Assembly (NCBI GenBank): GCA_937132145.1 | Contig: CAKZNY010000050.1 | Span: forward strand, 1-8,892 | DNA from: an uncultured Paracoccaceae bacterium | GTDB taxonomy: Bacteria > Pseudomonadota > Alphaproteobacteria > Rhodobacterales > Rhodobacteraceae | Direction of reading: 5' to 3' | Length of the DNA stretch: 8,892 bases | Shown here: positions 1 to 5,607 of the stretch, one piece after another | Position numbering within the stretch: position 1 is the stretch's first letter | How the letters are laid out: each line of letters begins with the position of its first letter | The notes under the pieces: generated by a model | Told to the model about the DNA's origin: nothing | Database searches by the model: none | Seen by the model: only the letters and a program-made list of their open reading frames with translations | Made by a program: the position numbers and the translations under genes

Positions 1-480
<480 letters not shown>

Positions 481-484
481 TCCA

Positions 485-513
485 GTAATCGAAAGATGAA
501 AATCTAAGATTAC
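485..513 (+). other. Stem-loop just after 23S rRNA, likely processing site
   Basis: GTAATC (485-490) pairs with GATTAC (508-513). An inner AGAT (494-497) pairs with ATCT (502-505) across a GAAA loop. Its place directly behind the 23S end suggests an RNA processing or folding element in the 23S-5S spacer. The pairing is read directly; the role is inference. Confidence 0.45.
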
Positions 514-581
514 ATCAAAATCAAAATTCAAAGACACCTAAGAAACAGTTAAAATAAACTAGAAAGACAATCTCGTGTATA

Positions 582-603
582 ACAGCCCCCTCAAAAGGGC
601 TGT
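582..603 (+). other. Hairpin in the 23S-5S spacer
   Basis: ACAGCCC (582-588) pairs perfectly with GGGCTGT (597-603) around an 8-nt loop. It is followed by ATTTG rather than a run of T, and transcription must continue into 5S and the tRNA. A processing or structural hairpin is therefore more likely than a terminator. Confidence 0.45.
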
Positions 604-608
604 ATTTG

Positions 609-750
609 CTGTTCTTTTCTGGTTTGGTGGTCATAGCATGAGGTAAACACCCGATCCCATCTCGAACTCGGAAGTTAAGACCCATCGCGCCGATGGTACT
701 GCATCTTAAGGTGTGGGAGAGTAGGTCACCGCCAAGCCTGATAAGAACAG
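609..750 (+). other. Long-range stem enclosing precursor 5S rRNA
   Basis: CTGTTCTT (609-616) is the exact reverse complement of AAGAACAG (743-750). The two flank the 5S gene, outside the terminal 5S helix and separated from it by a 4 x 4 internal loop. Together they would extend the 5S helix into a long precursor stem, the kind of substrate cut by RNase E or RNase III during 5S maturation. The complementarity is seen in the sequence; the enzyme is not. Confidence 0.6.
621..738 (+). rRNA. 5S ribosomal RNA
   Basis: This is a complete 5S rRNA of about 118 nt. Helix I is formed by GGTTTGG (621-627) and CCAAGCC (732-738). The conserved blocks CCCGATCCCATCTCGAACTCGG (described by position, 650-671) and GGTACTGC near 694 are present, as is the closing GGGAGAGTAGGTC near 714-728. 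It follows 23S by about 140 nt and precedes tRNA-fMet by 92 nt, the usual order at the end of alphaproteobacterial rRNA operons. Ends may be off by one or two nucleotides. Confidence 0.96.
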
Positions 751-830
751 CAAGCTCTCGAACGATCTCGAACATCCCCATCAAGGCCAAAAGCCCCAAA
801 GGGGACCCAGACGCCAAGCGTCACACCTCC

Positions 831-907
<77 letters not shown>

Positions 908-935
908 AATTAACCCTTAATAACAAAGACTTAGA

Positions 936-956
936 ACCCGACTTAAACACTCGGGT
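936..956 (+). terminator. Candidate rRNA operon terminator hairpin (weak)
   Basis: ACCCGA (936-941) pairs with TCGGGT (951-956) around a 9-nt loop, 28 nt after the tRNA. The tail is ATTGTAAGCG, so there is no clear T run, and intrinsic termination is doubtful. The hairpin overlaps the left copy of the 45-bp direct repeat. The right copy keeps only a 4-bp version of the stem, which argues against a purely structural conservation. Confidence 0.3.
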
Positions 957-983
957 ATTGTAAGCGCGCAAACACATCAACGC
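939..983 (+). repeat. Imperfect 45-bp direct repeat, left copy
   Basis: This stretch aligns without gaps to 3492-3536, with 37 of 45 positions identical. The conserved core GTATTGTAAGCGC (955-967) matches exactly. The pair brackets the 2.5-kb metal permease block in the same orientation. On the minus strand both copies can be read with the peptide AYNTRVF in the same frame, but stops interrupt the right copy, so a decayed coding remnant is possible and unproven. No other features are seen in 984-1126. Confidence 0.6.
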
Positions 984-1126
984 CACCTCAACGTTTGACA
1001 AGGCCGCTGGGAAAACCGCCGAAATCAACGATGTAGAATTTTACTTTCAACAAATTGGTTCAAAGTCCCCGATTTCAGTCGGAGGAGGTTCGGTCTAAGT
1101 TTGAAAAGCGTTATTCCAGTTAATAA

Positions 1127-1157
1127 TCATCTTGAATGATAAACTCATCTTGTATGA
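1127..1157 (+). promoter_or_regulatory. Tandem 13-bp repeats upstream of the metal block, possible operator/promoter
   Basis: TCATCTTGAATGA (1127-1139) recurs as TCATCTTGTATGA (1145-1157) with one mismatch and an 18-bp period. Within the first unit, ATCAT (1126-1130) and ATGAT (1136-1140) form an inverted repeat with a 5-bp gap. A poor -35/-10 pair (TTGAAT 1132-1137, TATGAA 1153-1158, 15-bp spacer) overlaps them. This AT-rich island in an otherwise gene-free stretch is where a promoter for the downstream genes would be expected. Function is inferred only. Confidence 0.35.
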
Positions 1158-1175
1158 ATCAAAATTAGATGTCCG

Positions 1176-1415
1176 TTGTCAGCCTATTCTGTTAAAAACT
1201 CTTGTTGCTTTGAGCTTAGAAGGCTGATCCTTATTTCCATAAGATACTGCCTTTTCACGGCCGGCATTTCCGCCATGATTTCGGTGCAGGGTTTAGCTTC
1301 CACGATCATTCCGATCAATGGCGCAAATGCAGTTGGCACGTTTGTGTGGTTTGCTGGGCTTGGGGTGGGTTGCGTGTTTGTGTCGTTCTGTTTATACGAT
1401 TCTCATCCCCCATAG
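1176..1415 (+). CDS. Doubtful small hydrophobic ORF (79 aa)
   Basis: I do not recognise this ORF. It would start at a TTG with no obvious ribosome binding site; an internal ATG (codon 34, 1275) is an alternative. From about residue 22 onward it is strongly hydrophobic, with two possible membrane segments (roughly 22-44 and 50-73), and it ends in CLYDSHPP. It has the same orientation as the 1471-1764 gene and ends 55 nt before it, so it could be the first gene of that operon, or the remnant of a larger membrane protein whose 5' end was lost. The absence of a good start signal and of charged, soluble segments makes chance or decay plausible. Confidence 0.25.
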   Translation: MSAYSVKNSCCFELRRLILISIRYCLFTAGISAMISVQGLASTIIPINGANAVGTFVWFAGLGVGCVFVSFCLYDSHPP

Positions 1416-1470
1416 GGGATAAGTGAAGTGCCGGGCTACAGGTTAGGCATCGAAGAACTGGGGGGCGGAG

Positions 1471-1764
1471 TTGCGTAGCGTTGTTTTGATATTCGGGCTT
1501 TTTTGGCTTGGCTTCGAGTTAACTATTGTCGCGTATCCGCATGTGCCAGATATCCAGCAGGAAATTTTGCAAGAAATTGCGGCGGATAACCGCGTGATGG
1601 GTCACGGGCATGACAGCAGTAGCTACGAGCACGAGACCCAGGCTATTCTGGCTGGACCCTCCTGGTTTGCTCCGCTTACACCATCTGATCATACCGGCCC
1701 TGTCAGGACGTTCATTTTTCGCCACCTGCCGGATAACCCGAATCGGCCTCCCGGGGTGGTTTAG
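1471..1764 (+). CDS. Small membrane-anchored, His-containing protein, function unknown (97 aa)
   Basis: The predicted product begins with a hydrophobic helix (about residues 4-22) that could be an uncleaved anchor or signal peptide. A short periplasmic domain follows with histidines at 24, 45, 47, 54, 74 and 85, including the cluster GHGHD at 44-48, and the C-terminus is Pro/Asn-rich (LPDNPNRPP). Purine-rich GGGGCGGAG abuts the TTG start at 1471. That spacing is tight, so the TTG at 1486 is an alternative start. The gene lies 46 nt upstream of the HupE/UreJ-type permease in the same direction, so the two are probably co-transcribed. A His-bearing periplasmic peptide next to a nickel/cobalt permease suggests a metal-binding accessory role. 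This is inference from context; I do not know the family. Confidence 0.55.
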   Translation: MRSVVLIFGLFWLGFELTIVAYPHVPDIQQEILQEIAADNRVMGHGHDSSSYEHETQAILAGPSWFAPLTPSDHTGPVRTFIFRHLPDNPNRPPGVV

Positions 1765-1810
1765 AGTTAAATTTTCGCGTATTGACCGAAACTTTTTCAC
1801 GGAACATCAC

Positions 1811-2524
1811 ATGACATTACTAAAACACTACATTGGACGCCAACCGGTGGTCCCGCTGCTTGCGATTGCAGCAATCCTCGCCCTGTGGAGCGACGCTGCG
1901 TTGGCCCATGCGGTGACGCTAGGCGACAAAGGCTATATTCAGGAGATCACGGGAACAAAGATCATCCCGTTTCTCTATCTGGGAGCCAAACACATGGTGA
2001 CCGGATACGATCACATTCTTTTTCTGTTCGGAGTGATTTTCTTTCTCTACGGCATGAAAAATATCGCCATCTATGTCAGCCTATTTGCCATCGGTCATTC
2101 GACCACCATGCTTGCGGGCGTTTGGTTCAACTTTGGCATCAACAGCTATATCATTGATGCGATCATCGGTTTTTCGGTGGTCTACAAGGCGCTCGATAAT
2201 CTCGGGGCCTTTCAAAAGTGGTTCGGAGTGCAGCCCAACACCAAGATGGCGACACTAATCTTCGGATTCTTGCACGGCTTCGGTCTGGCCTCGAAGATCA
2301 TTGACTATAACATCTCGTCAGATGGTCTTTTGGCCAACCTGCTCGCCTTCAACGTCGGTGTCGAGGTGGGGCAACTTATGGCTCTCGCAGCAATTCTTCT
2401 CGTGATGAATCGCTGGCGTGCCACTCCCTCATTCGCGCGCCAAGCATACGGCGCAAACGTCCTGATGATGACTGCTGGCTTTGCCCTGATGGGCTTTCAA
2501 ATTGTCGGCTACGTCATAACTTGA
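1811..2524 (+). CDS. HupE/UreJ_2-family membrane permease (Ni/Co type)
   Basis: This 237-aa integral membrane protein belongs to the HupE/UreJ superfamily, whose characterised members move Ni(II) or Co(II) for hydrogenase or urease. Residues 12-32 form a signal peptide ending in ALA, leaving His33 at the mature N-terminus, as in HupE proteins. The family signature H-x5-D-H is intact (His61, Asp67, His68 in the first mature helix), followed by GHSTT at 95-99, FLHGFG at 153-158 and NVGVEVGQ at 181-188. About six more hydrophobic helices follow. The ATG at 1811 is chosen because it yields the signal peptide and has ACGGA seven bases upstream; the frame is open back to 1610, but that would overlap the upstream gene. 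It lies 19 nt before the anchor protein gene, forming an operon. The exact metal is not shown by the sequence, and PF13795-type members are less studied than true HupE. Confidence 0.88.
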   Translation: MTLLKHYIGRQPVVPLLAIAAILALWSDAALAHAVTLGDKGYIQEITGTKIIPFLYLGAKHMVTGYDHILFLFGVIFFLYGMKNIAIYVSLFAIGHSTTMLAGVWFNFGINSYIIDAIIGFSVVYKALDNLGAFQKWFGVQPNTKMATLIFGFLHGFGLASKIIDYNISSDGLLANLLAFNVGVEVGQLMALAAILLVMNRWRATPSFARQAYGANVLMMTAGFALMGFQIVGYVIT

Positions 2525-2543
2525 ATTTCTGGAGACATTTCCA

Positions 2544-3347
2544 ATGCAGAACGAACATGAAAATCTAAAAGCACCTATTTCCTCGTTGCGGGCCGAACGA
2601 CCACAGGCGTCAAACCAAACTCCTGGTCTCGGAGATTCCGGGCATATCAAGGGAGTCGAAGCTACCTCTAGCGGTCTAATTCGGGCAACCCTCGGGGCTG
2701 CCCTTGCCGCCAGTGTGATCCTTACCGTCGTTTGGCTACCTGCTGAATATGGCATTGATCCTACCGGCATTGGCGGGGCTATTGGCCTGACCGAAATGGG
2801 AGACATCAAGCAGCAGCTTTACGCTGAAGCAGCTGCTGACGATGCTGCTGCTTGGGCAGCCACGTCTGCGACAGTCAACCCTGCACTGCTTGCCCAGCTA
2901 GATAGGATCGAGACGCAGATGATGGCAATAGTGGCAATAATCGGTGATGGTACCAAAGTGGCGACTTCCCGTCCGGCCGAACCGGTGGTCGGGCCAGCGT
3001 CGAATGCAGTCAAAGAAGCCGCGGCTGACACATCTGCTTGGCGCGACGAGGTGAGCTACACGCTCGCGTCTGGCGAGGGTATCGAGGTGAAGCTGGTCAT
3101 GGAGAAAGGCGATGTAGCCACATTTGAGTGGACCGCGAATGGTGCATTGCTGAATTTTGATACCCATGGCGACGGAGGCGGGCAGAACATCTCTTATGAT
3201 CAGGGGCGCGGGGTATCGGCGCAGCAGGATATTTTGACCGCGGCCTTCAGTGGAAATCACGGCTGGTTCTGGCGCAACCGGACGGATGCGCCGGTAACAT
3301 TTACACTGCGAACTCGCGGCGAGTATAGCGAGATGAAGTCTCCATGA
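2544..3347 (+). CDS. Transmembrane anchor protein with periplasmic beta-rich domain
   Basis: This 267-aa protein resembles a family annotated as 'transmembrane anchor protein' in proteobacteria, which I recall beside HupE/UreJ-type genes. The N-terminal 44 residues are cytoplasmic, polar and poorly conserved in look. A single membrane helix (about 45-64) runs into the conserved LPAEYGIDPTGIG (65-77) and GLTEMGDIK (81-89). A low-complexity Ala-rich linker spans about 93-165. The C-terminal 100 residues form a compact, probably beta-sandwich domain with WTANG (196-200), NFDTHGDG (204-211) and HGWFWRNRT (239-247). The ATG at 2544 has GGAGA nine bases upstream. It is 19 nt behind the permease gene, so a joint function is likely, perhaps as a periplasmic metal-handling or stabilising partner. 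No catalytic motif is apparent; biochemical function is unknown. Confidence 0.85.
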   Translation: MQNEHENLKAPISSLRAERPQASNQTPGLGDSGHIKGVEATSSGLIRATLGAALAASVILTVVWLPAEYGIDPTGIGGAIGLTEMGDIKQQLYAEAAADDAAAWAATSATVNPALLAQLDRIETQMMAIVAIIGDGTKVATSRPAEPVVGPASNAVKEAAADTSAWRDEVSYTLASGEGIEVKLVMEKGDVATFEWTANGALLNFDTHGDGGGQNISYDQGRGVSAQQDILTAAFSGNHGWFWRNRTDAPVTFTLRTRGEYSEMKSP

Positions 3348-3356
3348 TACTGCCGT

Positions 3357-3379
3357 CGATGAGCCTTGGTGCTTCATCG
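3357..3379 (+). terminator. Weak hairpin after the permease operon
   Basis: CGATGA (3357-3362) pairs with TCATCG (3374-3379), ten bases after the stop codon. No T run follows, so an intrinsic terminator is only a possibility. It lies in the 276-bp gap between two converging operons; apart from this hairpin and the right copy of the 45-bp repeat, I see nothing else in that gap. Confidence 0.25.
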
Positions 3380-3491
3380 TCTGTACCCTGTATGATCAAG
3401 GCCTGATCCAGTTGGATGTGGGCCTGATTGTGCAGGGTATTCCTTTGGAAGGGATGTCAAGAGATTGTCCGACCTTCTGTCTCATAGGTCA

Positions 3492-3536
3492 CGAGCTAAA
3501 CACTCGCGTATTGTAAGCGCACAGCTATATCAACGC
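3492..3536 (+). repeat. Imperfect 45-bp direct repeat, right copy
   Basis: This copy matches 939-983 at 37 of 45 positions, with identical AAACACTCG (3498-3506), GTATTGTAAGCGC (3508-3520) and ATCAACGC (3529-3536). It sits 145 bp after the stop of the anchor protein gene and about 90 bp from the 3' end of the convergent exporter gene. Its placement marks the right edge of the block that begins behind the rRNA operon. Confidence 0.6.
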
Positions 3537-3623
3537 TGAAGGAGGCGGGCGGAAAGCCTAAAAGAGTTTTTGAGGCAACACTATAAAGCTCGATACACCC
3601 GTATGATCGCTTCCATCATTACT

Positions 3624-4955
3624 TCAACCGTTCCCACCATCCCGACGCGGCCATTGGGGATGGTAGTCGTCGATGACAATAGGATGCTTGTGCGGATGTT
3701 TGCCAAGAAGGTGGGGGTGGTCATCAGGAAGATCAGTGTGGCTGTGGGGCATTGCGCGGGAATCTCCGTAGGGCCAGAGCCACGCACCTGTTACCAGACC
3801 GGCAGTGGCTAGTATTGCCAGTATGAGCAGCGTTATTGTTGGCGTCGACACGGTGATCAACCATCCAGCCAAGGGGTAAGTGATTAGCCAGCACGCATGG
3901 GAGAGCGCGAACTGGGCCGCATAAATTGCGGGCCGGTCTTCGGAGTGCGCCGAGCGCTTAAGCAGGCGCCCTGAAGGTGTCAGAATCGTTGAGTATCCTA
4001 GCCCGATGATGAACCATCCGGCCAGAATTGCACTCCAGTTAAGCCCGAAAGTTTCTATGTAAATGGCTAACCCGAACAGCGTGGTAACGATGACTGCCGT
4101 TCCGGATAGCATGATTTTGCGATCCGGTCGCTTGCTAAGCAAGCGCGGTAAAACGATGGCCGCAAGCATAGATCCGCCACCAAATGCGCTGAGTGTTATT
4201 GCGACCTCTGTGACGCCGAGTTCGAGTTTGCCCTGAATAATCAAAACAGTGTTGACCAAAACCATCGCACCGGCTGCGGCCGCTGAAAAGTTCAACGAAA
4301 GAAGCCCGCGAAGGCGGGGGGTTGCGAGGTATATGCGCATGCCGCGCGTTGTGCGCTCATATATTCCACGTACTTTTGTTGATTTGGAAGTCGGCAATAT
4401 CACAGAGACGACCAGTGCGGCCGAGGCGATGAAGCCCACGGACGTGCCAATAAAAAGCGCGTGATAGCTGACAACCGTCAACAGGATCGCGGCGAGGGCG
4501 GGGCTTATCAGGTTCTCCAAGTCATAGGCCAGACGGGAGAGTGACAAGGCTTGGGTGTAGTCCTCTTCCTTCGGTAAAATATCGGGAATGGTTGCCTGAA
4601 ACGTGGGGGTGAAAGCCGCCGAGGCCGATTGCAGGACAAATATCAATATATATATCTGCCAAATTTCAGTTACGAAAGGCAGGCACAAGGCTACGGCCGC
4701 ACGGATTATATCTAGCATAACCAGTACTTTACGCCGTGGAAAAAGATTAACAAAGGCGCCGGCAATAGGTGCGATGCCGACATAGGCTACCATCTTGATT
4801 GTGAATACTGTGCCAAGCACCAAGGCGGCCCGCTCGTCTGCGAGATCAAATGCCAGAAGTCCAAGGGCGATTGTCGCAAGGCCGGTCCCCAGCAACGCCA
4901 CAATCTGGGCCATGAACAGGTGGCGGTAGGTGCGGTCGCCAAGGATTGAAAACAT
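3624..4955 (-). CDS. nreB: MFS metal exporter, NreB-like, with His-rich C-terminus
   Basis: This 443-aa major facilitator transporter has about 12 hydrophobic segments. The N-terminus MFSILGDRTYRHLFMAQ and the block SASAAFTPTFQATIPDILP resemble NreB, the nickel-resistance exporter described in Achromobacter xylosoxidans 31A. The decisive trait is the tail after the last helix (about 397-443): it holds eight histidines (404, 406, 413, 415, 420, 422, 424, 432) in HSH, HPH and HPHKH clusters, a feature known from NreB and suited to binding Ni(II). The start at 4955 is preferred over the longer frame (to 5105) because AAAGGGAA lies just upstream, and the longer version would overlap the sensor gene. 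It begins 10 nt after that gene's stop, so the two form one operon. Expected role: proton-driven Ni (possibly Co) efflux across the inner membrane. Substrate is inferred. Confidence 0.85.
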   Translation of the reverse strand: MFSILGDRTYRHLFMAQIVALLGTGLATIALGLLAFDLADERAALVLGTVFTIKMVAYVGIAPIAGAFVNLFPRRKVLVMLDIIRAAVALCLPFVTEIWQIYILIFVLQSASAAFTPTFQATIPDILPKEEDYTQALSLSRLAYDLENLISPALAAILLTVVSYHALFIGTSVGFIASAALVVSVILPTSKSTKVRGIYERTTRGMRIYLATPRLRGLLSLNFSAAAAGAMVLVNTVLIIQGKLELGVTEVAITLSAFGGGSMLAAIVLPRLLSKRPDRKIMLSGTAVIVTTLFGLAIYIETFGLNWSAILAGWFIIGLGYSTILTPSGRLLKRSAHSEDRPAIYAAQFALSHACWLITYPLAGWLITVSTPTITLLILAILATAGLVTGAWLWPYGDSRAMPHSHTDLPDDHPHLLGKHPHKHPIVIDDYHPQWPRRDGGNG

Positions 4956-4965
4956 CGGTTCCCTT

Positions 4966-5238
4966 TCAGAGATATTTTGTGATGGCTTTGAATTCCGCCA
5001 TGTCGGGCGGGCCGTTGGTTTTGGCCAAAGCGACATCAAGGCAATGGTCAATATGATCTTGAACGAGGGTGCGTTTCGCTTGCGCAACCGCTTTTTCAAC
5101 GGCATGCAATTGCTGCGCGATATCCACGCAGGAGCGACCTGATTCCATCATACCAATGACGCTCAACAGATGCCCGTTGGCGCGTTTCAGCCGCATTACG
5201 ATTTTTGGATGAGATGCATGTTCGGATGTATTTGTCAT
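4966..5238 (-). CDS. nreA: CsoR/RcnR-family metal-sensing repressor, NreA-like
   Basis: This 90-aa all-helical repressor has the DUF156 fold. The metal ligand pattern is visible as Cys37, His62 and Cys66 (C-x24-H-x3-C), the X-Y-Z set of CsoR and of the nickel sensor InrS. His7 and His10 near the N-terminus are close to the W position (a His 32 residues before the Cys in RcnR and InrS). A four-ligand H-C-H-C site would favour Ni(II); without the N-terminal His, Cu(I) would be expected. Family members are tetramers that leave DNA when metal binds. The 10-nt gap to the exporter gene, and the G/C-tract palindrome within the promoter, indicate control of its own operon. The start ATG at 5238 fits the family length; the frame stays open to 5391, but that extension has no family similarity and would cross the promoter. 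Confidence 0.88.
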   Translation of the reverse strand: MTNTSEHASHPKIVMRLKRANGHLLSVIGMMESGRSCVDIAQQLHAVEKAVAQAKRTLVQDHIDHCLDVALAKTNGPPDMAEFKAITKYL

Positions 5239-5244
5239 CGTACC

Positions 5245-5273
5245 TATATATCCCCCCCGGGAGGATAAAGCAA
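5245..5273 (-). promoter_or_regulatory. Promoter and CsoR/RcnR-type operator of the sensor-exporter operon
   Basis: On the minus strand a -35 TTGCTT (5268-5273) and a -10 TATATA (5245-5250) are separated by exactly 17 bp (5251-5267). That spacer lies almost entirely within the palindrome TATCCCCCCCGGGAGGATA (5249-5267): 8 of 9 symmetric pairs match around a central C. A run of G/C flanked by AT is the recognised site type of CsoR, RcnR and InrS repressors. A tetramer bound here would block RNA polymerase. The predicted transcription start falls at or next to the ATG at 5238. Confidence 0.75.
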
Positions 5274-5310
5274 GCCTGTGAATGCAGTGTTGAGGGTCGC
5301 GAGATTGTAT

Positions 5311-5341
5311 CGCAACCTTCTGATATAAACAGAAGGTCGCG
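5311..5341. promoter_or_regulatory. 12-bp inverted repeat, unassigned regulator site or hairpin
   Basis: CGCAACCTTCTG (5311-5322) and CAGAAGGTCGCG (5330-5341) form an inverted repeat with 11 of 12 pairs and a 7-nt AT centre (ATATAAA). The ACCTTCTG/CAGAAGGT dyad is of a size compatible with a MerR-type operator, but no well-spaced -35/-10 pair surrounds it on either strand. It lies upstream of the sensor promoter. A transcribed hairpin is the alternative. Confidence 0.45.
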
Positions 5342-5498
5342 ATTCGGACTTTAGATGGAAGTTGGGGAGCCGTGATTTTCTGGCACGTCATAGCTGAGTT
5401 TCGCGATCAGCGGCGGAGCTTCGAACTTACCGCGCCGTCAAATTTCCAGCCTAATAAGTCCAGAGGGTTACCGTAACACACCAAGCGTCTCCGTTTTG

Positions 5499-5552
5499 CT
5501 GACATTTTGCTGACATTTGCTGTCAGAAGATTGTTAATCAACCTTATATATA
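5499..5552 (+). promoter_or_regulatory. Promoter of the acidic protein gene with CTGACAT repeat array
   Basis: CTGACAT occurs at 5499-5505 and 5510-5516 (11-bp period), and a related CTGTCAG at 5520-5526 (10-bp step). The 11-bp period is that of sites for OmpR/PhoB-type response regulators, whose alphaproteobacterial Pho box is CTGTCAT-N4-CTGTCAT. The last two units also form an inverted repeat, CTGACA (5510-5515) with TGTCAG (5521-5526). A -10 candidate TATATA lies at 5545-5550 or 5547-5552, while the -35 region (about 5522-5529) lacks a consensus and is covered by the last repeat, as in activator-dependent promoters. The rest of the gap 5274-5607 shows only the 12-bp inverted repeat at 5311-5341. 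Confidence 0.55.
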
Positions 5553-5607
5553 GTCTCTACAGGCGGGTCTTGTCCGGCCCTGCTTTAACATTAATCAAGG
5601 ATAAAAA

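Noticed and set aside
794..822. Two small hairpins (CCCC-AAA-GGGG and GACGC-CAA-GCGTC) between 5S and tRNA-fMet as terminators
   Set aside because: The tRNA downstream belongs to the same operon and no T run follows on the plus strand; they may aid processing but support is thin.
1152..1157. NikR-type operator (GTATGA half-site)
   Set aside because: The partner half-site TCATAC is not found at the required 16-bp distance.
4956..5105. N-terminal extension of the exporter to 5105
   Set aside because: The extra 50 residues overlap the sensor gene in another frame and lack family similarity, while the ATG at 4955 has a good ribosome binding site.
5239..5391. N-terminal extension of the sensor to 5391
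   Set aside because: The extension runs through the promoter, the operator and the inverted repeat, and family members are about 90 residues long.
5402..5425. tRNA-like T-loop TTCGAA with GC-rich flanks as a tRNA fragment or attachment site
   Set aside because: The flanking arms do not form a T arm or acceptor stem, and no second copy is in the window.
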